Shown here piece by piece: positions 9,390 through 17,699 of a stretch of DNA of 37,681 nt; within the stretch, counting starts at the first letter, position 1; every line of letters begins with the position of its first letter. The DNA comes from Vibrio sp. Hep-1b-8 (GTDB lineage: Bacteria; Pseudomonadota; Gammaproteobacteria; Enterobacterales; Vibrionaceae), in the NCBI RefSeq assembly GCF_006124995.1, contig NZ_QEWN01000005.1, positions 1 through 37,681 of the forward strand, given 5' to 3'. The notes below the pieces were generated by a model. It did not search any database and had not been told where the DNA came from. It saw only the letters and a list, made by a program, of their open reading frames with translations. The position numbers and the translations under genes are program-made.

Positions 9390-9418
9390 AGAGTTTCCAA
9401 TTAATTACTGGAAACTCT
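9390..9418 (-). terminator. probable terminator of endA
   Basis: A perfect 10-bp stem, AGAGTTTCCA and TGGAAACTCT, encloses a 9-nt loop. On the minus strand a GTTTTTT run follows about 13 nt beyond the stem. It separates endA from rsmE. Confidence 0.5.
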
Positions 9419-9440
9419 TAATTTCATAACGCAGAGAGAG

Positions 9441-10142
9441 TTATAGCGCTTGGCAAGCTTGGTAAACAAATGGGTTGTGATTACCTTGGATTTTGAAGAT
9501 GCGCTCTTCACGTTTGCATTCCCACTTATCCACTGGGAACTGCTTGTTCCAAGCTGTCATCAACTGTTTCTGCTGTTTGGATAATTTAAAGCCATACTCT
9601 TTACTCATGTAGAGATAAGTTCGCGCAATCGAGCCTTTTGCTCTATCGGGCGGCATGACCTTGCGTTGCTTAAAGTTAACCTGCATTTCGCAGCGTCCGT
9701 AGCTAACGCCATCAACACCATTCCATTGGCTAAAGTTGTAGTTAGAACGGTCGCCATTTACTTCTCCAATTGCTGGAGTCAGGTTATGCAGATCCGCTTC
9801 CATTAGACGGAAGGTCTTATCGTTCTTAGTACAGCTTTTTCGTCCACCAGTTTGCCAACATTGACGCTGATGGCCAAATTGCCAGGCTGGGACGACATGC
9901 TCCCATTCGATTCGGGAAGCACGCTTTTGTTGTTTACGGACTTGGTAACCACACGACTCTAAATCCGGTGTTCCTTTACGTCCCTGCCACTCAATATCGC
10001 AACCACAGTAAAAACTGGTTGGGTGATCGGCGTAAATTTTTACAGCTTCTTTTTTTGCTTTGGAGAAAGAAGAGGGTGGAGCAGCATGGCTAGTAACACT
10101 AAAAAGTGTCAATAATAGACTGAAAAATAGGATTCTTTTCAT
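9441..10142 (-). CDS. endA: endonuclease I / Dns-type secreted nuclease
   Basis: A 233-residue nuclease of the EndA/Dns/Vvn family that cleaves DNA and RNA in the periplasm or outside the cell. A Sec signal peptide ends near residue 20 (SHA|APP). The beta-beta-alpha-metal active site is visible as [11 protein letters not shown], with general-base His82, and as the Mg-binding [20 protein letters not shown] segment. Eight cysteines in the mature part (CGCD, SCGY, QCW, SCT, RCE, ECK, YQACQ) fit the disulfide pattern of Vvn. In V. cholerae, Dns limits natural transformation by degrading incoming DNA and is repressed by HapR at high density. That is relevant here because cqsA/cqsS lie in the same window. 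Confidence 0.96.
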   Translation of the reverse strand: MKRILFFSLLLTLFSVTSHAAPPSSFSKAKKEAVKIYADHPTSFYCGCDIEWQGRKGTPDLESCGYQVRKQQKRASRIEWEHVVPAWQFGHQRQCWQTGGRKSCTKNDKTFRLMEADLHNLTPAIGEVNGDRSNYNFSQWNGVDGVSYGRCEMQVNFKQRKVMPPDRAKGSIARTYLYMSKEYGFKLSKQQKQLMTAWNKQFPVDKWECKREERIFKIQGNHNPFVYQACQAL

Positions 10143-10220
10143 AGAATTCCGTATTAGAAAAGTAGTATGGATTACAGTCTAACACGCAATTATGGCTGCT
10201 ATTGGTGAGAATTGTCTTAA

Positions 10221-10718
10221 TTAGGTCAGTTGTTTGCCAGTGAAACTTAGCGTCTGTTGGCACTGCTGGCAGCGGTAACTGGCTTGATTTCGCAGTACTT
10301 TATTATGGCGGCGGATAGAAAGGGGGTAGGTCGTACAGGCGCAAAGATATTCAAAGGTTTTTCCTTGTACGGAAGTGACTTCGAAGCTGTGGGTTGTTTT
10401 TGCGGGCACTTTAAAGACGGCTTCCATCACGCCTTGCCACTCTCTCCCGTGTGGCCGAACACGGCCATAGACTTGGTAAGTAATTAGGTGAGCGACTTCA
10501 TGAGGAATAACGTCAGTAAGGAAAGCCTGTTGGTTTTCTTCAAATAGCGTTGGGTTGAGACGAATCTCGTTTAGCTGCAAGTAGGCTTTACCCGCCGCTT
10601 TACCGCGCAGTTTGTAGTTAAGTTTTGGTTGCGGGAAAGTGCGTTTGAAAGCTAGCTGAGCCTGCTGGATGCAGTCAGCAATCACTTTATGTGCACGATA
10701 ATTGAGTTCAGAATCCAC
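10221..10718 (-). CDS. sprT: SprT family zinc metalloprotease-like protein
   Basis: A 165-residue SprT/YggI-type protein with the zincin motif HEVAH (His73, Glu74, His77), followed by a C-terminal zinc ribbon (CAC near residue 127 and CQQC near residue 151). The bacterial role is poorly defined. The related human Spartan is a DNA-protein crosslink protease. I chose the GTG at 10718 because AGGAG lies 5 bp before it and the length equals E. coli SprT. An in-frame ATG at 10766 would run through the terminator of the upstream gene, so it is unlikely. It lies upstream of endA in the order sprT-endA-rsmE-gshB. Confidence 0.93.
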   Translation of the reverse strand: MDSELNYRAHKVIADCIQQAQLAFKRTFPQPKLNYKLRGKAAGKAYLQLNEIRLNPTLFEENQQAFLTDVIPHEVAHLITYQVYGRVRPHGREWQGVMEAVFKVPAKTTHSFEVTSVQGKTFEYLCACTTYPLSIRRHNKVLRNQASYRCQQCQQTLSFTGKQLT

Positions 10719-10735
10719 AACCACTCCTAAATAAA

Positions 10736-10760
10736 CGCCCCAGCTCAAATGGCTGGGGCG
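10736..10760 (-). terminator. Rho-independent terminator of the DUF2189 gene
   Basis: CGCCCCAGC and GCTGGGGCG form a perfect 9-bp GC-rich stem with a 7-nt loop, followed on the minus strand by TTTATTTA. It lies between the DUF2189 stop and the sprT GTG. Confidence 0.75.
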
Positions 10761-10787
10761 CATCATAGAACGAAATGGCTTAGCTTG

Positions 10788-11585
10788 TTAAGGGTGATGT
10801 TTCTTCTTGATGGTTTCATGGTAAGCGTGCCAAGTACCATAGCCGAGGATTGGCATAGTAAACAACATGCCAATACCGTAGGTGGCAAAGCCGACAAGAA
10901 TACCGCCACAAATCAGCGCAGCCCAAACAATCATCGCAGGGATGTTTGATTTGACCGCGTTAAAGCTAGTGAACACAGCAGTCATCATATCGACGCGTCG
11001 TTCCATCATTACCGGAATAGAGAACGCGGAAATACTAAACACCACACAAGCTAGGACGAAGCCAACCAGTGAACCTATGACGAGGAAAGGCATAAATTCG
11101 GTTAGCGGTGCGCCTTGTACCGAAGGGTAGAGGGCATGAAGTAGCGCGGCAATACGCATCCAGAAAATCATACACACCGCCAATAGCACCGCAAATGCCC
11201 ACTGTGAGGTGGAGTTACGGCTAATCGCTTTCATGGAGTGGATTAAGCTGGCGCTATGGCCTCTCTCTCTTTCCCAGCTAGCATCATACAATCCAAGCGC
11301 AAGGAATGGACCAATTAACATATAGACGACTAAGCTCGGCATGACGACAAGGTGAGTTCCTTGCCATTGCACAAGTAATACAATACCGATTGCGGCAGCC
11401 ATAAAGCATAAGCCATAAAAGGCACTAATAAGCGGCATTCGGACGAAGTCATGTAGACCGAGTGCGAGCCAGTGGAATGGGGCAGATATACTCACCTGAT
11501 TACAAGGGATTGTGCGAGCATATTCCGCATCTGAGACTTCCTTTCGTTTATCGTTGAAGTCATGTGGATTCACCGTACGAGGCAT
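10788..11585 (-). CDS. DUF2189 domain membrane protein
   Basis: A 265-residue integral inner-membrane protein. After a polar N-terminus of about 35 residues there are roughly six hydrophobic helices. They include PLISAFYGLCFMAAAIGIVLL, LVVYMLIGPFLALGLYDAS, WAFAVLLAVCMIFWMRI, FLVIGSLVGFVLACVVFSI and MIVWAALICGGILVGFATYG. The GPFLALGLYDASWERERG loop and the PILGYGTWHAYHETI ending match DUF2189 proteins. No transporter signature or enzyme motif is visible and the function is unknown. Downstream it is insulated from sprT by a strong hairpin, so it is probably monocistronic. The gap upstream to the metK stop is 274 bp. Confidence 0.85.
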   Translation of the reverse strand: MPRTVNPHDFNDKRKEVSDAEYARTIPCNQVSISAPFHWLALGLHDFVRMPLISAFYGLCFMAAAIGIVLLVQWQGTHLVVMPSLVVYMLIGPFLALGLYDASWERERGHSASLIHSMKAISRNSTSQWAFAVLLAVCMIFWMRIAALLHALYPSVQGAPLTEFMPFLVIGSLVGFVLACVVFSISAFSIPVMMERRVDMMTAVFTSFNAVKSNIPAMIVWAALICGGILVGFATYGIGMLFTMPILGYGTWHAYHETIKKKHHP

Positions 11586-11800
11586 ACATCCTCCTTGATC
11601 GATTCTCTACGTTGACTAAATTCGTTGGCAAATTTAGCGTTTGATACTCGATGCCCGGCTTGCCGACGTCTGTGATGTAAGCGGCGCATCAGTCTATGTT
11701 AACCATCAGTACAATACTGAACTTGAGGTGTTAACATATTTTTAACTATTGACCCCATGACAAAAAAATACAACGTTGAGAAGCGATTTTTATTGGTAAT
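11586..11800. other. intergenic region between the DUF2189 gene and the metK terminator
   Basis: No gene is supported here. It must hold the promoter of the DUF2189 gene on the minus strand, but no clear -35/-10 pair stands out. The 11640-11760 part is rich in GC-containing partial palindromes without a good stem. Confidence 0.4.
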
Positions 11801-11829
11801 AAAAAAGGCCTCTGGTTGTCCAGAGGCCT
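11801..11829 (-). terminator. Rho-independent terminator of metK
   Basis: AGGCCTCTGG and CCAGAGGCCT form a perfect 10-bp stem with a TTGT loop. On the minus strand the stem ends in a run of six T, an excellent intrinsic terminator 30 bp after the metK stop. Confidence 0.92.
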
Positions 11830-11859
11830 CGATGTATCAACTAAGTGATTGTCACTTAA

Positions 11860-13014
11860 TTACTTTAATCCAGCGAACTCACGTAGAATTGCTGCTTTGT
11901 CAGTCGCTTCCCAAGGGAACTCTTCACGACCGAAGTGACCGTATGCAGCCGTCTTCTTATAGATTGGTTGAAGTAGGTTAAGCATTTCTTGTAGACCGTA
12001 TGGGCGTAGGTCGAAGTGCTGACGAACTGCTTCAATGATGATTTCTTGAGAAACTTTTTCAGTACCAAAAGTTTCAACCATGATAGACGTTGGATCTGCA
12101 ACACCAATCGCGTAAGACAATTGGATTTCACAACGATCAGCAAGACCTGCCGCTACGATGTTTTTCGCAACATAACGAGCTGCGTAAGCCGCAGAACGGT
12201 CTACTTTTGATGGATCTTTACCAGAGAATGCACCACCACCGTGACGCGCTGCGCCGCCGTATGTATCAACGATGATCTTACGACCAGTCAGACCACAGTC
12301 ACCCATAGGACCACCGATAACAAAACGACCTGTTGGGTTGATGAAGAACTTGGTCTCTTTGTTGATCCACTCTGTAGGTAGTACTGGCTTGATGATCTCT
12401 TCCATTACTGCTTCACGTAGGTCTGGAGTTGAGATTGTGTCACAGTGCTGAGTAGAAAGAACAACCGCATCGATACCAACGATTTTGCTTTCATCGTACT
12501 GGAAAGTAACCTGAGATTTCGCATCTGGGCGCAACCAAGGTAGAGTGCCGTTCTTACGTACTTCAGCTTGTTTTTGCACAAGACGGTGAGAGTAAGTAAT
12601 TGGTGCAGGCATTAGGATTTCAGTTTCGTTAGTTGCGTAACCGAACATAATACCTTGGTCACCCGCACCTTGCTCTTTAGGATCTGCTTTATCAACACCT
12701 TGGTTGATATCTGGTGACTGTTTACCGATCGTATTTAGAACTGCACAAGAGTTAGCATCAAAGCCCATGTCTGAGTGAACGTAGCCGATTTCACGAACAG
12801 TTTGGCGAGTGAGCTCTTCGATATCTACCCATGCAGATGTCGTGATTTCACCACCAACCATTACCATGCCGGTTTTTACATAAGTTTCACACGCAACACG
12901 TGCTTTTGGATCTTGTTCTAGGATCGCATCAAGGACTGCATCAGAAATCTGGTCTGCAATTTTATCTGGATGGCCTTCTGATACTGACTCAGAAGTGAAC
13001 AGGTGCTTAGCCAT
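11860..13014 (-). CDS. metK: S-adenosylmethionine synthetase
   Basis: Makes S-adenosylmethionine from methionine and ATP, releasing phosphate and pyrophosphate. The 384-residue protein shows [16 protein letters not shown] with the ATP-binding His, [12 protein letters not shown], the second signature [16 protein letters not shown], and the C-terminal [10 protein letters not shown], all fully conserved. It is a soluble tetramer in the family. It is transcribed divergently from tkt and has its own strong terminator. A perfect 8-bp MetJ box touches its predicted -10 element, so methionine repression by MetJ is expected. It supplies the methyl donor used by RsmE and the radical-SAM cofactor of HemW in this window. 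Confidence 0.99.
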   Translation of the reverse strand: MAKHLFTSESVSEGHPDKIADQISDAVLDAILEQDPKARVACETYVKTGMVMVGGEITTSAWVDIEELTRQTVREIGYVHSDMGFDANSCAVLNTIGKQSPDINQGVDKADPKEQGAGDQGIMFGYATNETEILMPAPITYSHRLVQKQAEVRKNGTLPWLRPDAKSQVTFQYDESKIVGIDAVVLSTQHCDTISTPDLREAVMEEIIKPVLPTEWINKETKFFINPTGRFVIGGPMGDCGLTGRKIIVDTYGGAARHGGGAFSGKDPSKVDRSAAYAARYVAKNIVAAGLADRCEIQLSYAIGVADPTSIMVETFGTEKVSQEIIIEAVRQHFDLRPYGLQEMLNLLQPIYKKTAAYGHFGREEFPWEATDKAAILREFAGLK

Positions 13015-13084
13015 GCGAGCTCCATTTCTATTATTAATTGAGCAGAAGGGAAGTCTTCTACAAAAAATTATTAGTACAAACTGT

Positions 13085-13108
13085 AGGTGTTTCTACATCT
13101 AGACGTCT
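13085..13108 (-). promoter_or_regulatory. MetJ operator (met box array) of metK
   Basis: AGACGTCT at 13101-13108 is an exact copy of the 8-bp MetJ consensus. It is preceded in register by two 8-mers that each match 5 of 8 positions (13093-13100 and 13085-13092). MetJ binds tandem met boxes as dimers with SAM as corepressor. The perfect box directly follows the predicted -10, ideal for blocking metK transcription. Confidence 0.85.
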
Positions 13109-13136
13109 ATTTTAGTTTTGACCGTTCGAATTACAA
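13109..13136 (-). promoter_or_regulatory. predicted sigma-70 promoter of metK
   Basis: On the minus strand TTGTAA (13131-13136) is separated by 16 bp from TAAAAT (13109-13114). Its predicted start site falls inside the MetJ box array, about 90 nt upstream of the metK ATG. Confidence 0.6.
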
Positions 13137-13158
13137 GCTCTTTTTTTCTTAGAAGCAA

Positions 13159-13174
13159 AACTAAACGTTTGCGT
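13159..13174 (+). promoter_or_regulatory. PurR-like (LacI-family) box upstream of tkt, distal
   Basis: AACTAAACGTTTGCGT matches the PurR consensus ACGCAAACGTTTGCGT at 13 of 16 positions, including the central AAACGTTTGCGT. It lies 160 bp before the tkt ATG. Other LacI-family proteins such as Cra share the central CG, so the regulator is inferred. Confidence 0.45.
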
Positions 13175-13246
13175 TGCTAATATGAAGATTGCGTGCTTCC
13201 TCTATGAAGTTAGACCAAAAGATAGAATATTTGTGAATAAACTGGC

Positions 13247-13262
13247 TGGAAAACGTTTGCAG
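13247..13262 (+). promoter_or_regulatory. PurR-like (LacI-family) box upstream of tkt, proximal
   Basis: TGGAAAACGTTTGCAG shares the AAACGTTTGC core with the distal box and matches the PurR consensus at 11 of 16 positions. The centres are 88 bp apart, which would allow looping. Confidence 0.35.
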
Positions 13263-13333
13263 AGCTAACAGTGCTTTGAGAGAATTGTCGCCCACTTACA
13301 TTTATGATTCGCTTAATGCACTCAGGAGCTGAC

Positions 13334-15328
13334 ATGTCTTCTCGTCAACATCTCGCTAACGCAATCCGCGCTCTAAGCATGGATGGTGTACAACAAGCTA
13401 ACTCTGGCCACCCAGGCGCACCTATGGGTATGGCTGATATCGCTGAAGTTCTTTGGCGTTCACACCTAAATCACAACCCAGCTAACCCAGAATGGGCAGA
13501 TCGCGACCGTTTTGTACTTTCTAACGGCCACGGCTCTATGCTGATTTACTCGCTGCTACACCTTTCTGGTTACGAGCTGTCTATCGACGATCTGAAGAAC
13601 TTCCGTCAGCTACATTCAAAAACTCCGGGCCACCCAGAGTACGGTTATGCGCCTGGTGTTGAAACAACAACGGGTCCTCTAGGTCAAGGTATCACTAACG
13701 CGGTTGGTATGGCGCTGGCTGAGAAAACGCTTGCTGCACAATTCAACAAACAAGGCCACGACATCGTTGATCACTTCACTTATGCATTTATGGGTGATGG
13801 CTGTCTGATGGAGGGTATCTCACACGAAGCATGTTCTCTCGCGGGCACGCTAGGTCTTGGCAAGCTAATCGCTTTCTGGGATGACAATGGTATCTCTATC
13901 GATGGTCACGTTGAAGGTTGGTTCTCTGACGATACACCTAAGCGTTTTGAAGCGTACGGCTGGCATGTAATCCCAGCAGTTGACGGTCACGATCCTGAAG
14001 CGATCAATGCGGCCATCATTGCAGCAAAAGCTGACCCTCGCCCTACGCTAATCTGTACTAAAACTATCATCGGTTTTGGTTCACCTAACAAGTCTGGTTC
14101 ACACGACTGTCACGGCGCACCACTAGGCGCTGAAGAAATTGCCGCGACTCGTAAGCAACTTGGTTGGGAGCACGGTCCGTTCGAAATCCCTGCGGATGTC
14201 TACGCTCAGTGGGATGCGAAAGAAGCAGGCGCAGCTAAGGAAGCAGCGTGGAACGAGAAATTTGCAGCTTATGAAGCAGCATATCCAGAACTTGCAGCAG
14301 AATTCAAACGCCGCGTAAACGGTGAACTGCCAGCAGAGTGGGAAGAGAAAGCCAACGCGATCATCGCTGATCTACAAGCTAACCCAGCCAACATCGCTTC
14401 ACGTAAAGCGTCACAAAATGCGCTAGAAGCATTCGGTGCCATGCTACCAGAATTCCTAGGCGGCTCTGCTGACCTAGCACCTTCTAACCTAACGATGTGG
14501 TCTGGTTCTAAGTCTGTATCTGCTGATGATGCCTCTGGTAACTACATTCACTACGGTGTGCGTGAATTCGGTATGACGGCTATCATGAACGGTATTGCGC
14601 TACACGGTGGTTTCGTGCCATACGGTGCAACATTCCTAATGTTCATGGAATACGCGCGTAACGCAATGCGTATGGCTGCTCTGATGAAAGTTCAGAACAT
14701 CCAAGTTTACACGCACGACTCTATCGGTCTAGGCGAAGATGGTCCAACTCACCAACCGGTTGAGCAAATGGCTTCTCTACGTCTAACGCCAAACATGAGC
14801 ACATGGCGTCCATGTGACCAAGTTGAGTCAGCCGTTGCTTGGAAACTGGCAATCGAGCGTAAAGATGGCCCTACATCTCTTATCTTCTCTCGTCAAAACC
14901 TTGCACAACAAGAGCGTGACGCTGAACAACTCGCCAACATCGCTAAAGGTGCCTACATCCTGAAAGACTGCGCAGGTAAGCCTGAGCTTATCCTTATCGC
15001 AACAGGTTCTGAAGTAGAGCTAGCGGTAGAAGCAGCAGCACAGCTAACAGCAGAAGGTAAGAATGTTCGCGTTGTTTCTATGCCATCAACCGATGCTTTC
15101 GACAAGCAAGATGCAGCATACCGCGAAGCAGTACTGCCATCAGACGTCACAGCACGTATCGCTATCGAAGCGGGTATTGCGGACTTCTGGTACAAGTATG
15201 TTGGTTTCGGTGGCAAGATCATCGGCATGACAACATTTGGTGAATCAGCTCCAGCTGACCAACTGTTCAAGATGTTTGGTTTCACAACAGAAAACGTTGT
15301 AAACACAGCAAAAGAGCTTCTAGCTTAA
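13334..15328 (+). CDS. tkt: transketolase
   Basis: A thiamine-diphosphate enzyme of the non-oxidative pentose phosphate pathway that moves two-carbon units between ketoses and aldoses. The 664-residue protein has [18 protein letters not shown], the ThDP/Mg motif beginning [13 protein letters not shown] and ending near WDDN, the PYR-domain [17 protein letters not shown] with the catalytic Glu, and [12 protein letters not shown] chose the ATG at 13334, which follows a CAGGAG ribosome site by 5 bp and gives the family length. An upstream in-frame ATG at 13304 adds ten unrelated residues. Codon use looks strongly biased toward C-ending codons, suggesting high expression. A strong terminator follows. 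Confidence 0.98.
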   Translation: MSSRQHLANAIRALSMDGVQQANSGHPGAPMGMADIAEVLWRSHLNHNPANPEWADRDRFVLSNGHGSMLIYSLLHLSGYELSIDDLKNFRQLHSKTPGHPEYGYAPGVETTTGPLGQGITNAVGMALAEKTLAAQFNKQGHDIVDHFTYAFMGDGCLMEGISHEACSLAGTLGLGKLIAFWDDNGISIDGHVEGWFSDDTPKRFEAYGWHVIPAVDGHDPEAINAAIIAAKADPRPTLICTKTIIGFGSPNKSGSHDCHGAPLGAEEIAATRKQLGWEHGPFEIPADVYAQWDAKEAGAAKEAAWNEKFAAYEAAYPELAAEFKRRVNGELPAEWEEKANAIIADLQANPANIASRKASQNALEAFGAMLPEFLGGSADLAPSNLTMWSGSKSVSADDASGNYIHYGVREFGMTAIMNGIALHGGFVPYGATFLMFMEYARNAMRMAALMKVQNIQVYTHDSIGLGEDGPTHQPVEQMASLRLTPNMSTWRPCDQVESAVAWKLAIERKDGPTSLIFSRQNLAQQERDAEQLANIAKGAYILKDCAGKPELILIATGSEVELAVEAAAQLTAEGKNVRVVSMPSTDAFDKQDAAYREAVLPSDVTARIAIEAGIADFWYKYVGFGGKIIGMTTFGESAPADQLFKMFGFTTENVVNTAKELLA

Positions 15329-15350
15329 TTACTGTTAAAGCCTGAATAAC

Positions 15351-15380
15351 AAAGCCCCGCTCAATCAGCGGGGCTTTTTT
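15351..15380 (+). terminator. Rho-independent terminator of tkt
   Basis: AAAGCCCCGCT and AGCGGGGCTTT form a perfect 11-bp stem with a 5-nt loop, ending in six T. It lies 22 bp after the tkt stop. Confidence 0.93.
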
Positions 15381-15612
15381 GATCAGCATATGATATTGAA
15401 GCTTACAAAGAAATTAACTTACAGACAGGATTTAATAAAACAACAGTGTGATCTAGATAGGTACAAACCGCTCAAACAAGCTAGCCAACACACAACAAAC
15501 ATTAGTCAATAATCACACTTTTATCTGCGTCAATAGCATTAATAAGATCCAATTCAAATTTAATAATATTTTATTAATATTAACATTTATGACAACCCAC
15601 TCACTTTAACTA

Positions 15613-15642
15613 TTGACATCTAACAAAAATAATATTTGTAAT
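15613..15642 (+). promoter_or_regulatory. candidate promoter of the cmt-like operon
   Basis: A perfect -35 TTGACA (15613-15618) and a TGTAAT -10 (15637-15642) are separated by 18 bp. It is the best sigma-70 match in the leader. A second perfect TTGACA at 15686-15691 lacks a matching -10. Confidence 0.5.
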
Positions 15643-15660
15643 TTATTTTCGTTGCAATAT

Positions 15661-15676
15661 TGTGATTTGAAACAAA
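15661..15676 (+). promoter_or_regulatory. CRP-like site upstream of the cmt-like operon
   Basis: TGTGATTTGAAACAAA has a perfect left half TGTGA and a right half matching three of five positions of TCACA. CRP control of PTS operons is common, but this site lies downstream of the candidate promoter, so activation from it is doubtful. Confidence 0.22.
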
Positions 15677-15703
15677 TTTAGCGCATTGACAGTAAATTTA
15701 GCG
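15674..15703 (+). repeat. duplicated 10-bp motif AAATTTAGCG, candidate operator
   Basis: AAATTTAGCG occurs at 15674-15683 and again at 15694-15703, exactly 20 bp apart, which is close to two helical turns. It lies just downstream of the candidate promoter of the PTS operon, the position of a repressor site. No regulator gene of a classical DNA-binding family is encoded in the operon. Confidence 0.5.
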
Positions 15704-15786
15704 AGATCAACCGCACAAAAGCCCCGCTATTCCCTAACAACTCTTCAATCCTGATAATGAAATCAACAACCACATATTAATCGGAA

Positions 15787-16236
15787 ATGAAGATGCTGTA
15801 TGACCTAATCGACCATGACCTAATCGATGTTATCGACCACCATAATTACCAATGGGAAGATGCTGTCAACGTGACCACTCAATATCTCGAGAAAAAAGGT
15901 TACGTGACTGAGAACTACTCAAAAGCAATTATCGAGTCGACGTTAGCTAATGGTCCATATTACGTTCTTTGTCCTGGAATAGCTATGCCTCATGCTCGTC
16001 CTGAAGCTGGAGTTCTAAAGACAGGCCTGGGCATACATGTTTTTACTAATCCAATTGATTTTGGGTCTGATATGGGTCCTGCAAACGTTTTGCTTACACT
16101 GGCAGCAAAAGATTCAGATACACATATCGAAGTTATTCAGGCCCTTAGCGAAATGCTTGTTGATGAAGCCAACATTGCAAAACTTGCTACGGCTTCAACT
16201 AAGCAGGACGTACTAAATATTATAAAAACCTACTAA
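15787..16236 (+). CDS. cmtB: PTS EIIA component, mannitol/fructose family (CmtB-like)
   Basis: A 149-residue cytoplasmic EIIA of the type-2 PTS family. It takes phosphate from HPr on His69 within the signature GIAMPHARPE and passes it to the cysteine of the partner EIIB domain. The surrounding NYSKAIIEST, NGPYYVL and HIEVIQALSEML segments resemble E. coli CmtB (147 aa), to which it is probably orthologous. It opens the operon and is 16 bp from the EIICB gene. The start may instead be the ATG at 15793, as neither has a strong ribosome site. The sugar specificity cannot be read from the sequence. Confidence 0.9.
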   Translation: MKMLYDLIDHDLIDVIDHHNYQWEDAVNVTTQYLEKKGYVTENYSKAIIESTLANGPYYVLCPGIAMPHARPEAGVLKTGLGIHVFTNPIDFGSDMGPANVLLTLAAKDSDTHIEVIQALSEMLVDEANIAKLATASTKQDVLNIIKTY

Positions 16237-16252
16237 ACAGAAGGAATACGAT

Positions 16253-17650
16253 GTGACAACAAATGTGAGAGCAAAAGTGCAAGCCTTCGGTGGTCATTTG
16301 ACCGCGATGGTTTTGCCAAATATCGGGGCCTTCATAGCATGGGGCTTTATTACCGCACTATTCATCCCTACCGGATGGGTTCCTAACGCTTATTTTGGTG
16401 AACTGGTCGGCCCAATGATCACCTATCTGTTACCACTTCTAATCGGTTATACCGGTGGTCAGATCGTAGGTGACAAGCGCGGAGCTGTAGCAGGCGCTAT
16501 TGGTACTATGGGCGTTATTGCCGGAGCCGAAATCCCAATGTTTGTCGGCGCAATGATCATGGGCCCTCTCAGCGGCTGGGTTATCGTACAAATCGATAAA
16601 AAACTCCACGACAAGATCCCTTCAGGATTCGAGATGGTGGTCAACAACTTCTCGCTCGGCATCTTTGGCATGATAATGTGTCTGTTCGCCTACGCTGTGG
16701 TTGGTCCAGCGGTTACTGCTGCAAATCTATTTGTAAAATCGGGTATCGAAGCATTAGTCGCAACTGGTTTCCTTCCTTTATTGGCCATTATTAACGAACC
16801 AGCCAAAGTCCTTTTTCTTAATAACGCCATTGACCAAGGTATCTACTACCCTCTAGGCCTTCAAGCTGCTGCAGAAACTGGCAAGTCAATTTTCTTTATG
16901 GTTGCATCAAACCCAGGGCCTGGTCTAGGGATGCTTCTTGCCTACGCTAAATTTGGTCAAGGCCTAAGTAAGCGTTCAGCGCCAAGTGCAATCATCATTC
17001 ATTTCTTCGGTGGTATTCATGAACTGTACTTCCCATACGTACTTATGAAGCCAGTAATGATAGTTGCAATGATTGCTGGTGCAGCTACAGGTATCGCTAC
17101 ATTTAATTTGCTTGACGCAGGATTGGTTGCGGGTCCAAGTCCAGGTTCAATTTTTTCCTACTTAGCACTAACGCCTAAGGGGAGCTTTATCGCCACTATC
17201 GCAGGTGTCACTACCGCTACGATCGTCTCCTTCCTTGTAGCAAGCGCGATATTGAAGATGAGCCGTAATGAAGAGTCTGAGAAAGAGTTTGAGCAATCTG
17301 TAACAGACATGAAGGAGATGAAAGCCGCAGGTGCAGTGAGCACGACAACTCAAGCTACTGCAAAAGCTAACAAGATTAAGTTTGTCGCATTCGCCTGTGA
17401 TGCAGGTATGGGATCAAGCGCTATGGGTGCATCAACGTTCAGAAAGAAACTTAATGATGCAGGTTATCAGGTAGAGGTAAAGAACTTTGCGATTGAGAAA
17501 GTGCCGTCTAACGCCGACCTTGTCGTCACTCACGAAAGTTTAGAGAGCCGCGCAGTCTCTGCGACAGGTTTACCAGTGGTCACGATTAAAAACTTCCTAC
17601 ATGACCCTGCATTAGACGAACTTATCGAAACAATCAGTCAACAAGCTTAA
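16253..17650 (+). CDS. cmtA: PTS EIICB component, mannitol family (CmtA-like)
   Basis: A 465-residue sugar permease with an N-terminal membrane IIC domain (about 1-335) and a C-terminal cytosolic IIB domain (about 374-465). It imports a hexitol-like sugar and phosphorylates it during entry. The IIC signature GGIHELYFPYVLMKP contains Glu257, at the position of the key Glu of E. coli MtlA. The IIB phosphocysteine is Cys382 in ACDAGMGSSAMGAS. The AFGGHLTAMVLPNIGAFIAWG start and the NEPAKVLFLNNAIDQGIYYPLG segment match E. coli CmtA closely. The IIA domain is encoded by the separate upstream gene, as in cmtBA. GTG at 16253 is chosen after AAGGAA, since the ATG two bases earlier is followed at once by TGA. 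Confidence 0.92.
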   Translation: MTTNVRAKVQAFGGHLTAMVLPNIGAFIAWGFITALFIPTGWVPNAYFGELVGPMITYLLPLLIGYTGGQIVGDKRGAVAGAIGTMGVIAGAEIPMFVGAMIMGPLSGWVIVQIDKKLHDKIPSGFEMVVNNFSLGIFGMIMCLFAYAVVGPAVTAANLFVKSGIEALVATGFLPLLAIINEPAKVLFLNNAIDQGIYYPLGLQAAAETGKSIFFMVASNPGPGLGMLLAYAKFGQGLSKRSAPSAIIIHFFGGIHELYFPYVLMKPVMIVAMIAGAATGIATFNLLDAGLVAGPSPGSIFSYLALTPKGSFIATIAGVTTATIVSFLVASAILKMSRNEESEKEFEQSVTDMKEMKAAGAVSTTTQATAKANKIKFVAFACDAGMGSSAMGASTFRKKLNDAGYQVEVKNFAIEKVPSNADLVVTHESLESRAVSATGLPVVTIKNFLHDPALDELIETISQQA

Positions 17651-17663
17651 ATCAACTATTTTT

Positions 17664-17691
17664 GGGGCCGATAAGGCCCCCCTATTCGGGG
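17664..17691 (+). other. intercistronic hairpin with alternative pairing before yggP
   Basis: GGGGCC (17664-17669) and GGCCCC (17675-17680) form a GC-only 6-bp stem with a GATAA loop. No U-run follows, so it is not a typical terminator. The neighbouring CCCC (17679-17682) can instead pair with GGGG (17688-17691), which is part of the GGGGAG ribosome site of the next gene. Confidence 0.45.
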
Positions 17692-17699
17692 AGAAAATC

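Larger units (their letters stand above)
15381..15786. other. AT-rich leader region of the cmt-like operon
   Basis: About 400 bp without a credible gene, distinctly more AT-rich than its neighbours and with long A/T runs around 15540-15660. It holds a candidate promoter, a duplicated 10-bp motif and CRP-like half sites, described separately. The 5' leader from the candidate promoter to the first ATG would be about 135 nt. Confidence 0.6.

Noticed and set aside
11664..11671. AGACGTCG on the minus strand, 7 of 8 match to a MetJ box, upstream of the DUF2189 gene
   Set aside because: MetJ needs tandem boxes, and the neighbouring 8-mers do not match. GACGTC alone is a common palindrome.
15447..15462. 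TGTGATCTAGATAGGT, whose first 12 bases equal the ideal CRP site
   Set aside because: The right half is AGGT instead of CACA, so only one half site is intact, and it lies over 150 bp upstream of the best promoter.
15686..15691. Second perfect TTGACA in the PTS leader as the main -35
   Set aside because: No TATAAT-like hexamer is found 16-18 bp downstream.
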